Of a stretch of 64,000 nt of DNA, positions 44,367 to 53,136 are shown piece after piece. A program made the translations under genes and the position numbers. The notes beneath the pieces are model-generated. The model was not told where the DNA came from and ran no database searches. It saw nothing but the letters and a program-made list of their open reading frames with translations. This DNA is from an uncultured Clostridia bacterium (lineage in GTDB: Bacteria; Bacillota; Peptococcia; Peptococcales; Peptococcaceae). Where the stretch lies: NCBI GenBank assembly GCA_944391285.1, contig CALXSY010000002.1:62001-126000 (forward strand), read 5' to 3'. Each line of letters begins with the position of its first letter. Position 1 is the first letter of the stretch.

Positions 44367-46220
44367 GTGAGCATAGCGGAAAAATTGGCGGCTTTGCCGG
44401 ATAATCCCGGAGTGTACTTGATGAAAAATCAAGAAGGGAAGATAATTTATGTCGGCAAAGCGGTGAATTTAAAAAATCGTGTGCGTTCCTATTTTCGCAC
44501 CTTGCCTGCCGAAGCGCTGAAAACCAAAGCTTTAGTGCGCAATATTGCTGATTTTGAATATATCATTACAGACAGCGAAGTAGAAGCGCTGGTCTTAGAA
44601 TGCAATTTAATCAAAAAATATCGACCTAAATATAATATTAGCTTAAAAGATGATAAAACCTATCCTTATTTAAAAATAACCAATGAAGATTACCCCAGAG
44701 TTTTGGTAACCCGGCATTATGTCAAAGACGGCGGAAAATATTTCGGTCCTTATCCGTCAGTGACGGTTTTAAGAGAAACTTTAGAGCTTTTGCACAGCAT
44801 ATTTCCCTTTCGCTCCTGCAAGCAGAAAACCTTTACCAATGACAGACCATGCTTGAACTACCAGATCAAGCGCTGCTATGCTCCTTGCGCAGGCAAGATT
44901 TCCAAAGAGGAATACGGTGAGCTGATTGCCAAAATCAATGATTTTTTTGCCGGCAATCACGATGATTTGCTGAAAAGCTTAAATGAGCAGATGAATAAAG
45001 CGGCAGAAGATTTGAATTTTGAGCAGGCAGCCCGCTTTCGCGACCAGATCCGCGGGATTGAAAAGGCTATTGCCGAGCAAAAAGCCGTTTTAGCCAGCGG
45101 CGATGACAAAGATGTGCTGGGGATGTGCTTTGACGGCGGCGAAGTAGTTTTGCAGGTGTTTTTTGTCCGCGGTGGCAAAATCGTCGGCAGAGAGAACTAT
45201 TGGCTGAAGGAAACGGAGGACGGCGGCGAAGCGCAGGTTTTGGCAGCGTTTATCAAGCAGTTTTACTTAGACAATCAGTTTATTCCGCCGGTGGTGCTGG
45301 TGCAAGCCTTGCCGGCTGATGAAGAAATCATTAAAAAATGGCTGAGTGAAAAACGAGGCAGCAAGGTACAGTTTGTGGTACCCAAAAGAGGCAAGCAAAA
45401 GGAACTGCTGGATTTGGTAGTGCGCAATGCCGAAGAGGAAGCGGAAAAGCGCAATGCTTTGCATGAAGCAGACAAAAAACGTTTGCAAGAAGCTTTGGAG
45501 CAGCTTCAAAAAGAGCTTAATCTGTCAAAATTGCCTAAACGAATCGAATGCTACGATATTTCCAATACTCAAGGCACGGAAAGCGTGGCGTCCATGGTGG
45601 TTTTTGTGGACGGCAAGGCAAAAAAAGACCAATACCGCCGTTTTCGCATAAAAACAGTTATCGGACCTAATGACTTTGCCAGCATGAATGAGGTTCTGAA
45701 AAGAAGATTAGGGCATATGGATAATGATAAAGAGTTTGCTAAGGATAATCCTGACTTAATCATTGTCGACGGCGGCAAAGGACAGCTGTCAATGGCAGTC
45801 GAAGCTTTAGAGGAAATGGGCTACGATGACATAGCAATTTGCGGCTTAGCCAAAAAGGAAGAGATTTTATTTTTGCCCGAACGGGAGGAAGGGGTCTACC
45901 TGCCCCGGGATTCTCAAGGGTTATATTTAGTACAAAGAATTCGTGACGAAGCTCACCGCTTCGCTATTACCTACCACCGCTCGCTGAGAGGCAAGCGCAA
46001 TCTGTCCTCGGTATTAGATGATATTCCCCATGTGGGGGAGAAGCGCAAAAAAGCGCTTTTACAGCATTTTGGCTCGTTAACTAAGATTATGCAGGCAGAT
46101 AAAGAGCAAATAGCCGAGGTTGAGGGAATCGGTGAAATGGTGGCAGAAGAGATATATCAATATTTAAAGACTCATCAGGATTTACAGGCGAGATTGAAAA
46201 AAACAGGAGGAAAAGGATGA
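44367..46220 (+). CDS. uvrC: Excinuclease ABC subunit C
   Basis: 617 residues from GTG 44367, seven bases after GAGGAGG. The GIY-YIG nuclease is at the N-terminus (NPGVYLMKNQEGKIIYVGKA), the UVR motif near residue 210 (LNFEQAARFRDQIRGIEKA), the RNase H-like endonuclease domain with CYDISNTQGTESVASMVVF and IVDGGKGQL, and a C-terminal HhH pair (IPHVGEKRKKALLQHFGS). It makes both incisions in nucleotide excision repair. It follows prfB by about 24 bases. Confidence 0.97.
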   Translation: MSIAEKLAALPDNPGVYLMKNQEGKIIYVGKAVNLKNRVRSYFRTLPAEALKTKALVRNIADFEYIITDSEVEALVLECNLIKKYRPKYNISLKDDKTYPYLKITNEDYPRVLVTRHYVKDGGKYFGPYPSVTVLRETLELLHSIFPFRSCKQKTFTNDRPCLNYQIKRCYAPCAGKISKEEYGELIAKINDFFAGNHDDLLKSLNEQMNKAAEDLNFEQAARFRDQIRGIEKAIAEQKAVLASGDDKDVLGMCFDGGEVVLQVFFVRGGKIVGRENYWLKETEDGGEAQVLAAFIKQFYLDNQFIPPVVLVQALPADEEIIKKWLSEKRGSKVQFVVPKRGKQKELLDLVVRNAEEEAEKRNALHEADKKRLQEALEQLQKELNLSKLPKRIECYDISNTQGTESVASMVVFVDGKAKKDQYRRFRIKTVIGPNDFASMNEVLKRRLGHMDNDKEFAKDNPDLIIVDGGKGQLSMAVEALEEMGYDDIAICGLAKKEEILFLPEREEGVYLPRDSQGLYLVQRIRDEAHRFAITYHRSLRGKRNLSSVLDDIPHVGEKRKKALLQHFGSLTKIMQADKEQIAEVEGIGEMVAEEIYQYLKTHQDLQARLKKTGGKG

Positions 46221-46555
46221 AACAATTTATCGTACGATTGTTAATTAATGCTATGGCGTTAATGGCGACAGCTACCTTAATTGACGGTATCAGTGCTAAC
46301 GGCTTCAGCGGAGCTATCATAGCGGCGTTAGTTTTGGGAATTATTAATGCGGTAATTCGACCGGTATTGCTGCTCTTTACTTTACCGTTAAATTTTTTGA
46401 CTTTAGGCTTATTTACCTTTGTCATTAATGCTTTGATGCTGATGCTGACCAGTTTCTTTGTTTCGGGATTTGTGGTAGACGGCTTTTTTGCCGCATTAGT
46501 TGGTTCAGTAGTCTTGTCAGTCATCAGCGCAGTTTTGACTTGGCTGGTAAAATAG
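46217..46555 (+). CDS. Four-TM membrane protein (YvlD / phage-holin-like family)
   Basis: 112 residues with four hydrophobic segments; the signature GIINAVIRPVLLLFTLPLNFLTLG is typical of the PF04020 family annotated as phage holin family or YvlD. Function unknown; despite the name there is no prophage here. It overlaps uvrC by 4 bases and precedes nfo by 9. Confidence 0.9.
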   Translation: MKQFIVRLLINAMALMATATLIDGISANGFSGAIIAALVLGIINAVIRPVLLLFTLPLNFLTLGLFTFVINALMLMLTSFFVSGFVVDGFFAALVGSVVLSVISAVLTWLVK

Positions 46556-46564
46556 GAGGATAAT

Positions 46565-47392
46565 ATGCCTATCGGAGCACATATGACTATCGGCAAAGGC
46601 GTTAACAAAGCCTTGGACGATGCCCTGAGCATCGGTGCTGATACAATGCAGATTTTTACCCGCAATCCTCGGGGCGGCAAAGCTAAGGAAATTGGTGAAG
46701 ACGAGGCAAGGTTATTTCGCAGGCGCATCGAAGAATTAAATTTTGGACCATGGATTGCCCATGCGCCTTATACAGTTAATCTCTCTTCGGTCAAGGAAGA
46801 AGTCAGAGAGTTTGGTATTCAGACCTTGAAAGAGGATTTAAAGCGAGTGGATTTTTTAGGCGGGCAGTATTTGGTAGTACACAGCGGAGCTCATACCGGT
46901 CAGGGCACCGCAAAAGGGCTGGAGCTTTTAGCGGAGGCGCTGGAGGAAATTTTGGCTCAATCTCCGCCAACGGTCAGTATTCTTTTAGAGGGCATGAGCG
47001 GCAGCGGCAGTGAGCTGGGAGCGACCTTGGAGCAGTTAAAATGGGTGTTAGGCAAGCTGGATAAGCCTAATTTGGGAGTGTGTTTAGACACGGCTCATTT
47101 ATTTGCAGCCGGCTATGATGTGCGCCGGTGGGAGAAACTCTGGCAGAATATTGACGAGATTATCGGTGAAAAATATGTTAAGGCAATGCACATCAATGAC
47201 AGCGTAGTGGATTTGGCGAGCCATAAGGATAGGCACGCCCCGCTGGGCGGAGGTATGATTGGGCTGGAAGCCTTTGCAGAAATAGTTAAGCATGAGCAAG
47301 TACGGCGGCTGCCGTTAATATTAGAGACGCCAAACGAATTGGCAGGCTGGGAAAAAGAGATAGCGCTTTTAAGGAAATATCAAAAAGTATAG
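46565..47392 (+). CDS. nfo: Endonuclease IV (AP endonuclease)
   Basis: 275 residues. TIM barrel with the trinuclear zinc residues visible in HAPYTVNLSS, HSGAHTGQG, LLEGMSGSGSELGA, CLDTAHLFAAGYD, MHINDS and KDRHAPLGGGMIG, and ILETPNE at the C-terminus. It cleaves abasic sites in base excision repair, and sits with uvrC in a repair-rich operon. Confidence 0.96.
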   Translation: MPIGAHMTIGKGVNKALDDALSIGADTMQIFTRNPRGGKAKEIGEDEARLFRRRIEELNFGPWIAHAPYTVNLSSVKEEVREFGIQTLKEDLKRVDFLGGQYLVVHSGAHTGQGTAKGLELLAEALEEILAQSPPTVSILLEGMSGSGSELGATLEQLKWVLGKLDKPNLGVCLDTAHLFAAGYDVRRWEKLWQNIDEIIGEKYVKAMHINDSVVDLASHKDRHAPLGGGMIGLEAFAEIVKHEQVRRLPLILETPNELAGWEKEIALLRKYQKV

Positions 47393-47403
47393 GGGGATTT
47401 ATC

Positions 47404-48267
47404 ATGAAGTGGAAAATTGTTGTAGACTCATCATGCGATTTAAGGGAATTGGATACTTTAGGCAATGATGAGATCGGCTTTGAGGTCGTACCGCTTAAAG
47501 TCATAGTAGGCGAAAGAGAGTTCGTCGATGCTAAAGGCTTGGATACAGCGGAAATGATGGAGGTAATGAAAAATTACAACGGCAAAACTTCCAGCTCGAC
47601 ACCGAATATCGGGGAGTGGAAAGAAGCCTTTGCCGATGCGGAAAATGTTTTTGCTGTCACTATTACCGGCACCCTTTCCGGCAGTGCTGCCAGTGCTAAC
47701 AATGCTAAAAGAATCCTGGAGGAAGAGGGAAGCAAGCAAAATATTAAAATAATCGATACCCTTTCCACCGGTCCGGAGATGAGTTTATTGGTCGAAAAAA
47801 TAGTTGAGCTGATCAATAAAGGTCTCTCCTTCGAAGAAATCTGCACAAAAAGCGAAAAATATCTCAGCACAACCCACCTACTATACGTTTTGGAGTCCTT
47901 GGATAATCTGATCAAAAACGGTCGTGTCAGCAAATTGGAAGGCGGCTTGGCAGGATTATTGGGCATCAGAATCTTAGGCATCGCCAGCCAAGAAGGCACC
48001 TTGGAGTTATTGAGCAAATGTCGGGGACAGAAAAAGGTTTATGACCAAATGTTTGAAAAGATGGTGGAGTACGGCTATAACGGCGGCAAGGTCATCATCA
48101 GCCATTGCTTTAACGATAAATGGGCGGAGTATCTGAAAGAAAAAATTAAAGATAAATTCAATGCCTGCAAGGTAACTATTATGCCTACCGGCGGTTTGTG
48201 CAGTTATTATGCGCAAATGCATGGCATCCTGCTGGGTTTTGAAACTAAAGCTACTGCTAATGCTTAA
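47404..48267 (+). CDS. DegV-family fatty-acid-binding protein
   Basis: 287 residues. Starts WKIVVDSSCDLRE, then the family's KTSSSTPNIGEW and TITGTLSGSAASANNAK, and STGPEMSLLVEKI. DegV/FakB-type proteins bind a fatty acid for the kinase FakA. No fakA is in this window. It is last in the uvrC-nfo transcript. Confidence 0.9.
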   Translation: MKWKIVVDSSCDLRELDTLGNDEIGFEVVPLKVIVGEREFVDAKGLDTAEMMEVMKNYNGKTSSSTPNIGEWKEAFADAENVFAVTITGTLSGSAASANNAKRILEEEGSKQNIKIIDTLSTGPEMSLLVEKIVELINKGLSFEEICTKSEKYLSTTHLLYVLESLDNLIKNGRVSKLEGGLAGLLGIRILGIASQEGTLELLSKCRGQKKVYDQMFEKMVEYGYNGGKVIISHCFNDKWAEYLKEKIKDKFNACKVTIMPTGGLCSYYAQMHGILLGFETKATANA

Positions 48268-48275
48268 ATTATAAA

Positions 48276-48312
48276 GCTTGCGTGGAAAATACTTTCTGCG
48301 CAAGCCTTTTTA
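48276..48312 (+). terminator. Terminator after the DegV gene
   Basis: Stem GCTTGCG / CGCAAGC with a 17-base loop followed by CTTTTTAC. Confidence 0.7.
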
Positions 48313-48414
48313 CATAATTATAACGCCATATGGTTTATTTAGCGAGAAATTCAGTCAAATGTAAAATTTATGAAAAATATTTATTTCTTCTTTGGGCATT
48401 ATGCTTTATATATG

Positions 48415-48443
48415 TTGACGAAAGAAGTAAATAATGGTAAGAT
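48415..48443 (+). promoter_or_regulatory. Promoter of the BMP lipoprotein gene
   Basis: TTGACG (48415-48420), 17 bases, TAAGAT (48438-48443). Confidence 0.65.
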
Positions 48444-48489
48444 AAATAAGTAGTATTACAACTATTTCAACTAATTGGAGGGTGTAAAA

Positions 48490-49602
48490 ATGAAAAAGAA
48501 AATCAGTGTATTGCTGATCGTCGTTATGGCACTGGCTATTATGCTTGCCGGCTGCGGTGGCGATGAACAAGGTAATGCGGAAGGCATGGACAAGGTTAAA
48601 GCCGGATTTATCTACATCGGCGCTGCCAATGACGGCGGTTATTCCCAAGTTCATGAAGAAGGTCGTCAGGCTGCCGTTGCTTCCTTAGGCGAAGATCGGG
48701 TAGAAACTGTAGTAGCAGAGAATATTCCTGAAGACCAAACTGTTGAGGGTATCATGAATGACATGATCGACCAAGGCTGCAACATCATTTTCGCCAACAG
48801 CTTTAACTATCAGCCATTTGTTGAGGCTGTAGCTAAGGAAAATCCTGATGTAAATTTCATGCATTTTTCCGGCAGTATCTTGGGCGAAAACTACGGTAAC
48901 TATTTCGGCAGAATGTATCAACCCCGTTATTTAACCGGTATTGTAGCCGGCATGACCACTGAAAACAATAAAATCGGTTATGTAGCTGCTCATCCTACTC
49001 CTGAGGTTATCCGCGGTATCAATGCTTTTACTTTAGGCGTACGCAGTGTTAACCCCGAGGCAAATGTATATATCGTTTGGACCAATACTTGGTATGATCC
49101 GGCTGTTGAGAAACAAGCTGCTGAAGCTTTGTTAGACGGTCAAGGCGTTGACACTATCTGCCAGCACCAAGACACCACCGCTGCACAGCAAGCTGCTGCT
49201 GAGCACGGCGCTTACTCTGTAGGCTACAATATGGATATGTCTCAAGCTAACGAAGAAGGCTTCTTAGTATCTGCTGTTTGGCATTTAGGCGCATTCTATA
49301 CAGATCAATTGGATAAAATGCTCCAAGGCACTTGGGAACCTACCGTTTACTGGGGAAGCATGGCTGACGGTGTAGTAGGCTTATCTGATTACGGTCCGGC
49401 TGTAAGCCAAGAGGCTAAAGATGCTGTTGCTGCTGCTCAGGAAAAGATCTTCAGCGGTGAATGGGATGTCTTTACCGGTCCTATCTATGACAACCAAGGC
49501 AATTTGGTCGTTGAAGAAGGACAAGCTTTAACTGATGAAGAAATGTTGAGCATGATGTGGTTGGTTGACGGCGTTATCGGCGAAGTACCGGAGACTAACT
49601 GA
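48490..49602 (+). CDS. BMP-family nucleoside-binding lipoprotein (ABC substrate-binding protein)
   Basis: 370 residues from ATG 48490 (GGAGGG upstream; TTG 48475 is inside the ribosome site). Lipoprotein signal peptide with lipobox MLAGCGG. The mature part has the BMP pattern KAGFIYIGAANDGGYSQVHE, FANSFNYQPFVEAVAKENPDV and the IGYVAAHPTPEVIRGINAF segment. BMP proteins bind purine nucleosides for the NupABC-type importer encoded 1 kb downstream. A strong terminator separates it from carD. Confidence 0.93.
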   Translation: MKKKISVLLIVVMALAIMLAGCGGDEQGNAEGMDKVKAGFIYIGAANDGGYSQVHEEGRQAAVASLGEDRVETVVAENIPEDQTVEGIMNDMIDQGCNIIFANSFNYQPFVEAVAKENPDVNFMHFSGSILGENYGNYFGRMYQPRYLTGIVAGMTTENNKIGYVAAHPTPEVIRGINAFTLGVRSVNPEANVYIVWTNTWYDPAVEKQAAEALLDGQGVDTICQHQDTTAAQQAAAEHGAYSVGYNMDMSQANEEGFLVSAVWHLGAFYTDQLDKMLQGTWEPTVYWGSMADGVVGLSDYGPAVSQEAKDAVAAAQEKIFSGEWDVFTGPIYDNQGNLVVEEGQALTDEEMLSMMWLVDGVIGEVPETN

Positions 49603-49603
49603 T

Positions 49604-49639
49604 AAAAAAACCTCTGTTCTTTTGAACAGAGGTTTTTTC
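49604..49639. terminator. Terminator after the BMP gene (bidirectional)
   Basis: Stem AAAAACCTCTGTTC / GAACAGAGGTTTTT, A- and T-rich on each side; the carD-like gene converges from the right. Confidence 0.92.
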
Positions 49640-49671
49640 AATGCCGCTTGTAAGGGATTTAGAGATGGGCT

Positions 49672-50214
49672 TTAAGCTTGAAGCGCTTTTTCAGAAGATA
49701 AATCGGCTGATTCTTCCAGTTTTTCGCTGATAAAATCAACGACTTGCTGGGGTGAAATGCCTAAAACGAAAGCAAATTCATCATATAGAAGCTTTTCGGC
49801 ATCTTTAAAGAAACGTTCGTCGGACACGTGCATTTTGCTGCTGCGTTTATTTTGCAGGCGTTTTTGCCGCTGCAAATAGAGAGTTTTGATTAAGCTGATT
49901 AATTGGTAGCGATCGCCTTCGTCAATAATATGCTGGAAAACTTCTTTGCGTTTATGGTCATCTTCGATCCAGATATAATCTGCCTGGGGCATGGCGGAGA
50001 TCAGCTGATAGATTTCTTCTTTTGAGAGAATACTGCGCATTTTGCTTTTAAGCTTAAGGTTGTTGGTGGGGATGTAGATGGTGGCTTTCTCATCATAAAC
50101 GGGGCGCAGGATATAATACTCAATTTCTTTGCCGCCGAAATTGCGGGTAGTTATTTCGGCGATTCGACAAATGGTATTTAAGGTATACAGCACGAAATCG
50201 TTGACTTGATACAT
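49672..50214 (-). CDS. CarD/CdnL-family transcription regulator
   Basis: 180 residues from ATG 50214 with AGGAGGAG upstream. N-terminal Tudor-like RNA polymerase-interacting domain (MYQVNDFVLYTLNTICRI, YYILRPVYDEKATIYIPTNN) and a helical C-terminal domain. CarD proteins bind RNA polymerase beta subunit and stabilise open complexes. It lies inverted between the BMP gene and its ABC partners. Confidence 0.88.
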   Translation of the reverse strand: MYQVNDFVLYTLNTICRIAEITTRNFGGKEIEYYILRPVYDEKATIYIPTNNLKLKSKMRSILSKEEIYQLISAMPQADYIWIEDDHKRKEVFQHIIDEGDRYQLISLIKTLYLQRQKRLQNKRSSKMHVSDERFFKDAEKLLYDEFAFVLGISPQQVVDFISEKLEESADLSSEKALQA

Positions 50215-50546
50215 AATTCTCCTCCTTTTTAGCAAATATATTTATATATAGTATATCATATTCTTTAAAAAAAATACAGTGTTTAAACTAAAAATTTTTC
50301 TGGCATAAGCCAAAAAAAATTTATTGGCAATGATTGCAATAGATATTTATTAAAACAAAAAATAACTTTTATCTTGCAAAAAGACCCGGCAACGCCTTTA
50401 TTATTAGCTTTTTGGAATTTTTATTAATAAATTATCTTAATCTTCTTGACGAATAATTTATAAACGTGTAAAATTATAATACAAGTAGTCTCATCGCTGT
50501 AAAGTAGGTTACGGCGATTTTTTTAATTATAAGGAGTGCAGAGAAG
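50215..50546 (+). promoter_or_regulatory. Promoter and leader region of the nucleoside ABC operon
   Basis: 332 bases without a gene. TTGACG (50446-50451), 17 bases, TAAAAT (50469-50474) would start a leader near 50481. A minus-strand TATACT near 50250 may serve carD. No purine riboswitch core was found. Upstream of the promoter the sequence is AT-rich with nothing else I can name. Confidence 0.6.
50491..50525 (+). terminator. Leader hairpin with T-tract (possible attenuator)
   Basis: ATCGCTGTAA / TTACGGCGAT form a 10-bp stem with one G-U pair and a 6-base loop, followed by seven T, all between the promoter and the ABC ATPase start at 50547. A terminator so close to the promoter implies conditional read-through. 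Confidence 0.7.
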
Positions 50547-52085
50547 ATGGACAATCATACTGCTTATATTGAAATGGTGGGCATTACCAAAACCTTTGGC
50601 AAAGTAATAGCCAATCATGATATCAATCTTCAAGTAGAAAAAGGCGAGATTCATGCTCTTTTAGGTGAAAACGGCGCCGGCAAAAGTACATTGATGAATA
50701 TGCTTTCCGGTATATATACTCCCGACAGCGGGGAAATATATTTGGAGGGCAAAAAAGTCAGCTTTAATTCGCCTAAAGATTCTATTGATGCCGGCATCGG
50801 CATGGTGCATCAGCATTTCAAAGTTATCGAAGTAATGACTGCGGCAGAAAATGTCTTGCTGGGGCAAAAGGGCGGAATCTTGTTTAAAAAGGAAGAGAAG
50901 AAAAAGATTGCCGAAATCTCCGAGCGCTATCATTTACAGGTAGAACTGGACAAAGTGGTTAATGATATGTCGGTAGGCGAAAAGCAGAATTTGGAGATTT
51001 TAAAGGTGCTCTACCGCGGAGAGAAAATCTTGATTTTGGACGAGCCAACTGCAGTCTTAACACCGCAGGAAACGGAAAAGCTGTTTCAAATCATGCGGCG
51101 CATGAAAGAAAACGGCTGTGCGGTTTTATTTATCAGCCATAAGATGAATGAAGTTATGGAGATTACCGACCGGGTCACAGTTTTGCGCAAAGGAACAACG
51201 ATTAAGACTTTAAACACCAAAGAAACTAATCCTCAGGAACTGACGGAGCTGATGGTTGGTCACAAGATGGACTTATCCATTGAGCGGGTGGAGCAAGAGC
51301 GTGGAGATTTGGCTTTAAAGGTCAGCGATTTGACAGTAGTGGCTAATGACGGACACCAGAAGCTGAAAAATGTTGCCTTTGAGTTGTATTTCGGCGAAAT
51401 TTTAGGTGTAGCCGGAATTGCCGGCAGCGGACAGAAGGAATTGTGTGAGGCTATTGCCGGTTTGCAGGAGGTAAAAAGCGGCGAGATTATGTTTAAAGGC
51501 GAAAATTTAGCCAAATTAACGCCGCGCAAGATTATCGAGCTGGGAATTCACATGAGCTTTGTGCCGGAAGATCGCTTGGGCATGGGTTTAGTGGCAGGCA
51601 TGGATATGGTTGATAATTTGCTTTTGAAAAAATACCAGAAGCAAAAGGGATTATTTTTGGACAAAAAGCCGGCTATTGAGCAGGCGCAAAAAATCACCGA
51701 TGAGCTGGAAATCGTTACTCCCGGCATTTCTAATTATCCGGTGAAAAATCTTTCCGGCGGCAATATTCAAAAGGTGCTTTTAGGCAGAGAGTTAGATTTA
51801 TCGCCGGAGGTTTTGGTGACAGCTTATCCGGTCAGAGGATTGGACATCAACACCTGCCATAAGATTTATGATTTGCTCAACGAATCCAAGAAAGATATGG
51901 TAGCGGTTTTATTTATCAATGAGGATTTAGATGTTTTAATCGATTTATGCGACAGAATTATGGTGCTTTCCAACGGTGAAGTAATTGATGTAGTAGATGC
52001 TCATAATATCACCAAGGAAGAAATCGGGTTGATGATGCTCGGCAAAAGGGTGAAGGGTGGTGATTCGGTTGTTTCAAATAATTAA
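50547..52085 (+). CDS. Nucleoside ABC transporter ATP-binding protein (two ABC domains)
   Basis: 512 residues with two ABC domains. The first has Walker A GENGAGKST near 39, signature VGEKQNLEILK and Walker B LILDEPTAVLTP. The second has GIAGSGQKEL, FVPEDRLGMGL, signature LSGGNIQKVLLGREL and VRGLD. This tandem layout is typical of sugar/nucleoside ABC importers such as YufO/NupA. Its 3' end overlaps the permease start. Confidence 0.93.
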   Translation: MDNHTAYIEMVGITKTFGKVIANHDINLQVEKGEIHALLGENGAGKSTLMNMLSGIYTPDSGEIYLEGKKVSFNSPKDSIDAGIGMVHQHFKVIEVMTAAENVLLGQKGGILFKKEEKKKIAEISERYHLQVELDKVVNDMSVGEKQNLEILKVLYRGEKILILDEPTAVLTPQETEKLFQIMRRMKENGCAVLFISHKMNEVMEITDRVTVLRKGTTIKTLNTKETNPQELTELMVGHKMDLSIERVEQERGDLALKVSDLTVVANDGHQKLKNVAFELYFGEILGVAGIAGSGQKELCEAIAGLQEVKSGEIMFKGENLAKLTPRKIIELGIHMSFVPEDRLGMGLVAGMDMVDNLLLKKYQKQKGLFLDKKPAIEQAQKITDELEIVTPGISNYPVKNLSGGNIQKVLLGRELDLSPEVLVTAYPVRGLDINTCHKIYDLLNESKKDMVAVLFINEDLDVLIDLCDRIMVLSNGEVIDVVDAHNITKEEIGLMMLGKRVKGGDSVVSNN

Positions 52086-53136
52086 GCGCAGTGAGATTAC
52101 TACCTTAAAAAAGACGATTAATATGCTTATAGCTATATTTTTGGCCTTGGTTACGGTAGCAATCTTTTTGGCTATTTTGGGCTATAATCCCTTAAGCGTT
52201 TATGCTTCCATGCTGGACGGAGCCTTTGGCAGCAATTACCGCATTAAACAAACAATCGTCAATACCATTCCTTTGGTTATTACTTCTTTGGGTATTTTGA
52301 TTGCCTTTAAGATGAAATTTTGGAATATCGGCGCCGAGGGACAAATTTTAATCGGCGGCTTTTGCGGCGGCTATTTCGCCTATAATTTTGCTTATTGGCC
52401 TAAACCGATTTTATTATTGGTCATGCTGATTGCCGGTTTTATCGGCGGCGGCTTGTGGGGCTTGCTGGCAGGGTATTTAAAAACACGCTGGCATGCCAGT
52501 GAAGCCATCACCACCTTGATGATGAACTATATCGCCTTAAAATGGATTGTCTACTTGCAGTTCGGACCGTGGAAGGATCCCAATGCTTTTGGCTATCCTA
52601 CCATGAGCCGTTTTGCGGAAAATGCGATTTTTCCTAAACTTTTCGGCGTGCATATCGGCTGGATTATTGCCCTGGTGCTGGTAGTGGCGGTGCATATCTT
52701 TATGACCCGCACCAAAAAGGGCTTTGAAATTGCGGTAATAGGCGAAAGTGAAAACACCGGTCGCTATGCGGGCATTAATATTAAACGCACCATGCTTTTG
52801 GCAATATTTTTAAGCGGTGCCTTGTGTGGTTTAAGCGGTATTATTCAGGCTTCGGCGGTAAATAATATTTTATCGAGCACTTTAGCCAACGGCTTAGGTT
52901 ATACGGCAATTATTACCACATGGCTGGCTCATTTAAATGCACCGTTGACTTTGGTAGTCTGTTTTTTGTTCGCTGTTTTAACTCAAGGCGGCAGCTTTAT
53001 TCAAACGGCAATGGGCATTCCTTCATCGGTAGCCACCGTATTGCAGGCGATGATTTTATTTTTCGTTTTGGGCAGCGAGCTCTTTAATAATTACAAAATC
53101 GTGCGCAAAAATAAACAGCAAAAGGAGGTCAAATAA
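52057..53136 (+). CDS. Nucleoside ABC transporter permease (YufP/NupB type)
   Basis: 359 residues, about ten hydrophobic segments. Landmarks are FWNIGAEGQILIGGF, KTRWHASEAITTLMMNYIAL, and VIGESENTGRYAGINIKRTM with LSGALCGLSGIIQA, typical of BPD_transp_2 permeases of this system. Starts GTG 52057 or 52060 after GAAGGG, overlapping the ATPase gene by 29 bases. Confidence 0.92.
   Translation: MVIRLFQIIKRSEITTLKKTINMLIAIFLALVTVAIFLAILGYNPLSVYASMLDGAFGSNYRIKQTIVNTIPLVITSLGILIAFKMKFWNIGAEGQILIGGFCGGYFAYNFAYWPKPILLLVMLIAGFIGGGLWGLLAGYLKTRWHASEAITTLMMNYIALKWIVYLQFGPWKDPNAFGYPTMSRFAENAIFPKLFGVHIGWIIALVLVVAVHIFMTRTKKGFEIAVIGESENTGRYAGINIKRTMLLAIFLSGALCGLSGIIQASAVNNILSSTLANGLGYTAIITTWLAHLNAPLTLVVCFLFAVLTQGGSFIQTAMGIPSSVATVLQAMILFFVLGSELFNNYKIVRKNKQQKEVK

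Noticed and set aside
46217-46555. Prophage sign from a holin-like family name
   Set aside because: The family is a general bacterial membrane family and no phage genes surround it.
50446-50480. TTGACG paired with TATAAT at 50475
   Set aside because: The 23-base spacer is too long; TAAAAT at 50469 gives 17.
50236-50546. Purine riboswitch before the nucleoside ABC operon
   Set aside because: No conserved loop or junction sequence of the purine aptamer was found; the leader after the promoter is too short.
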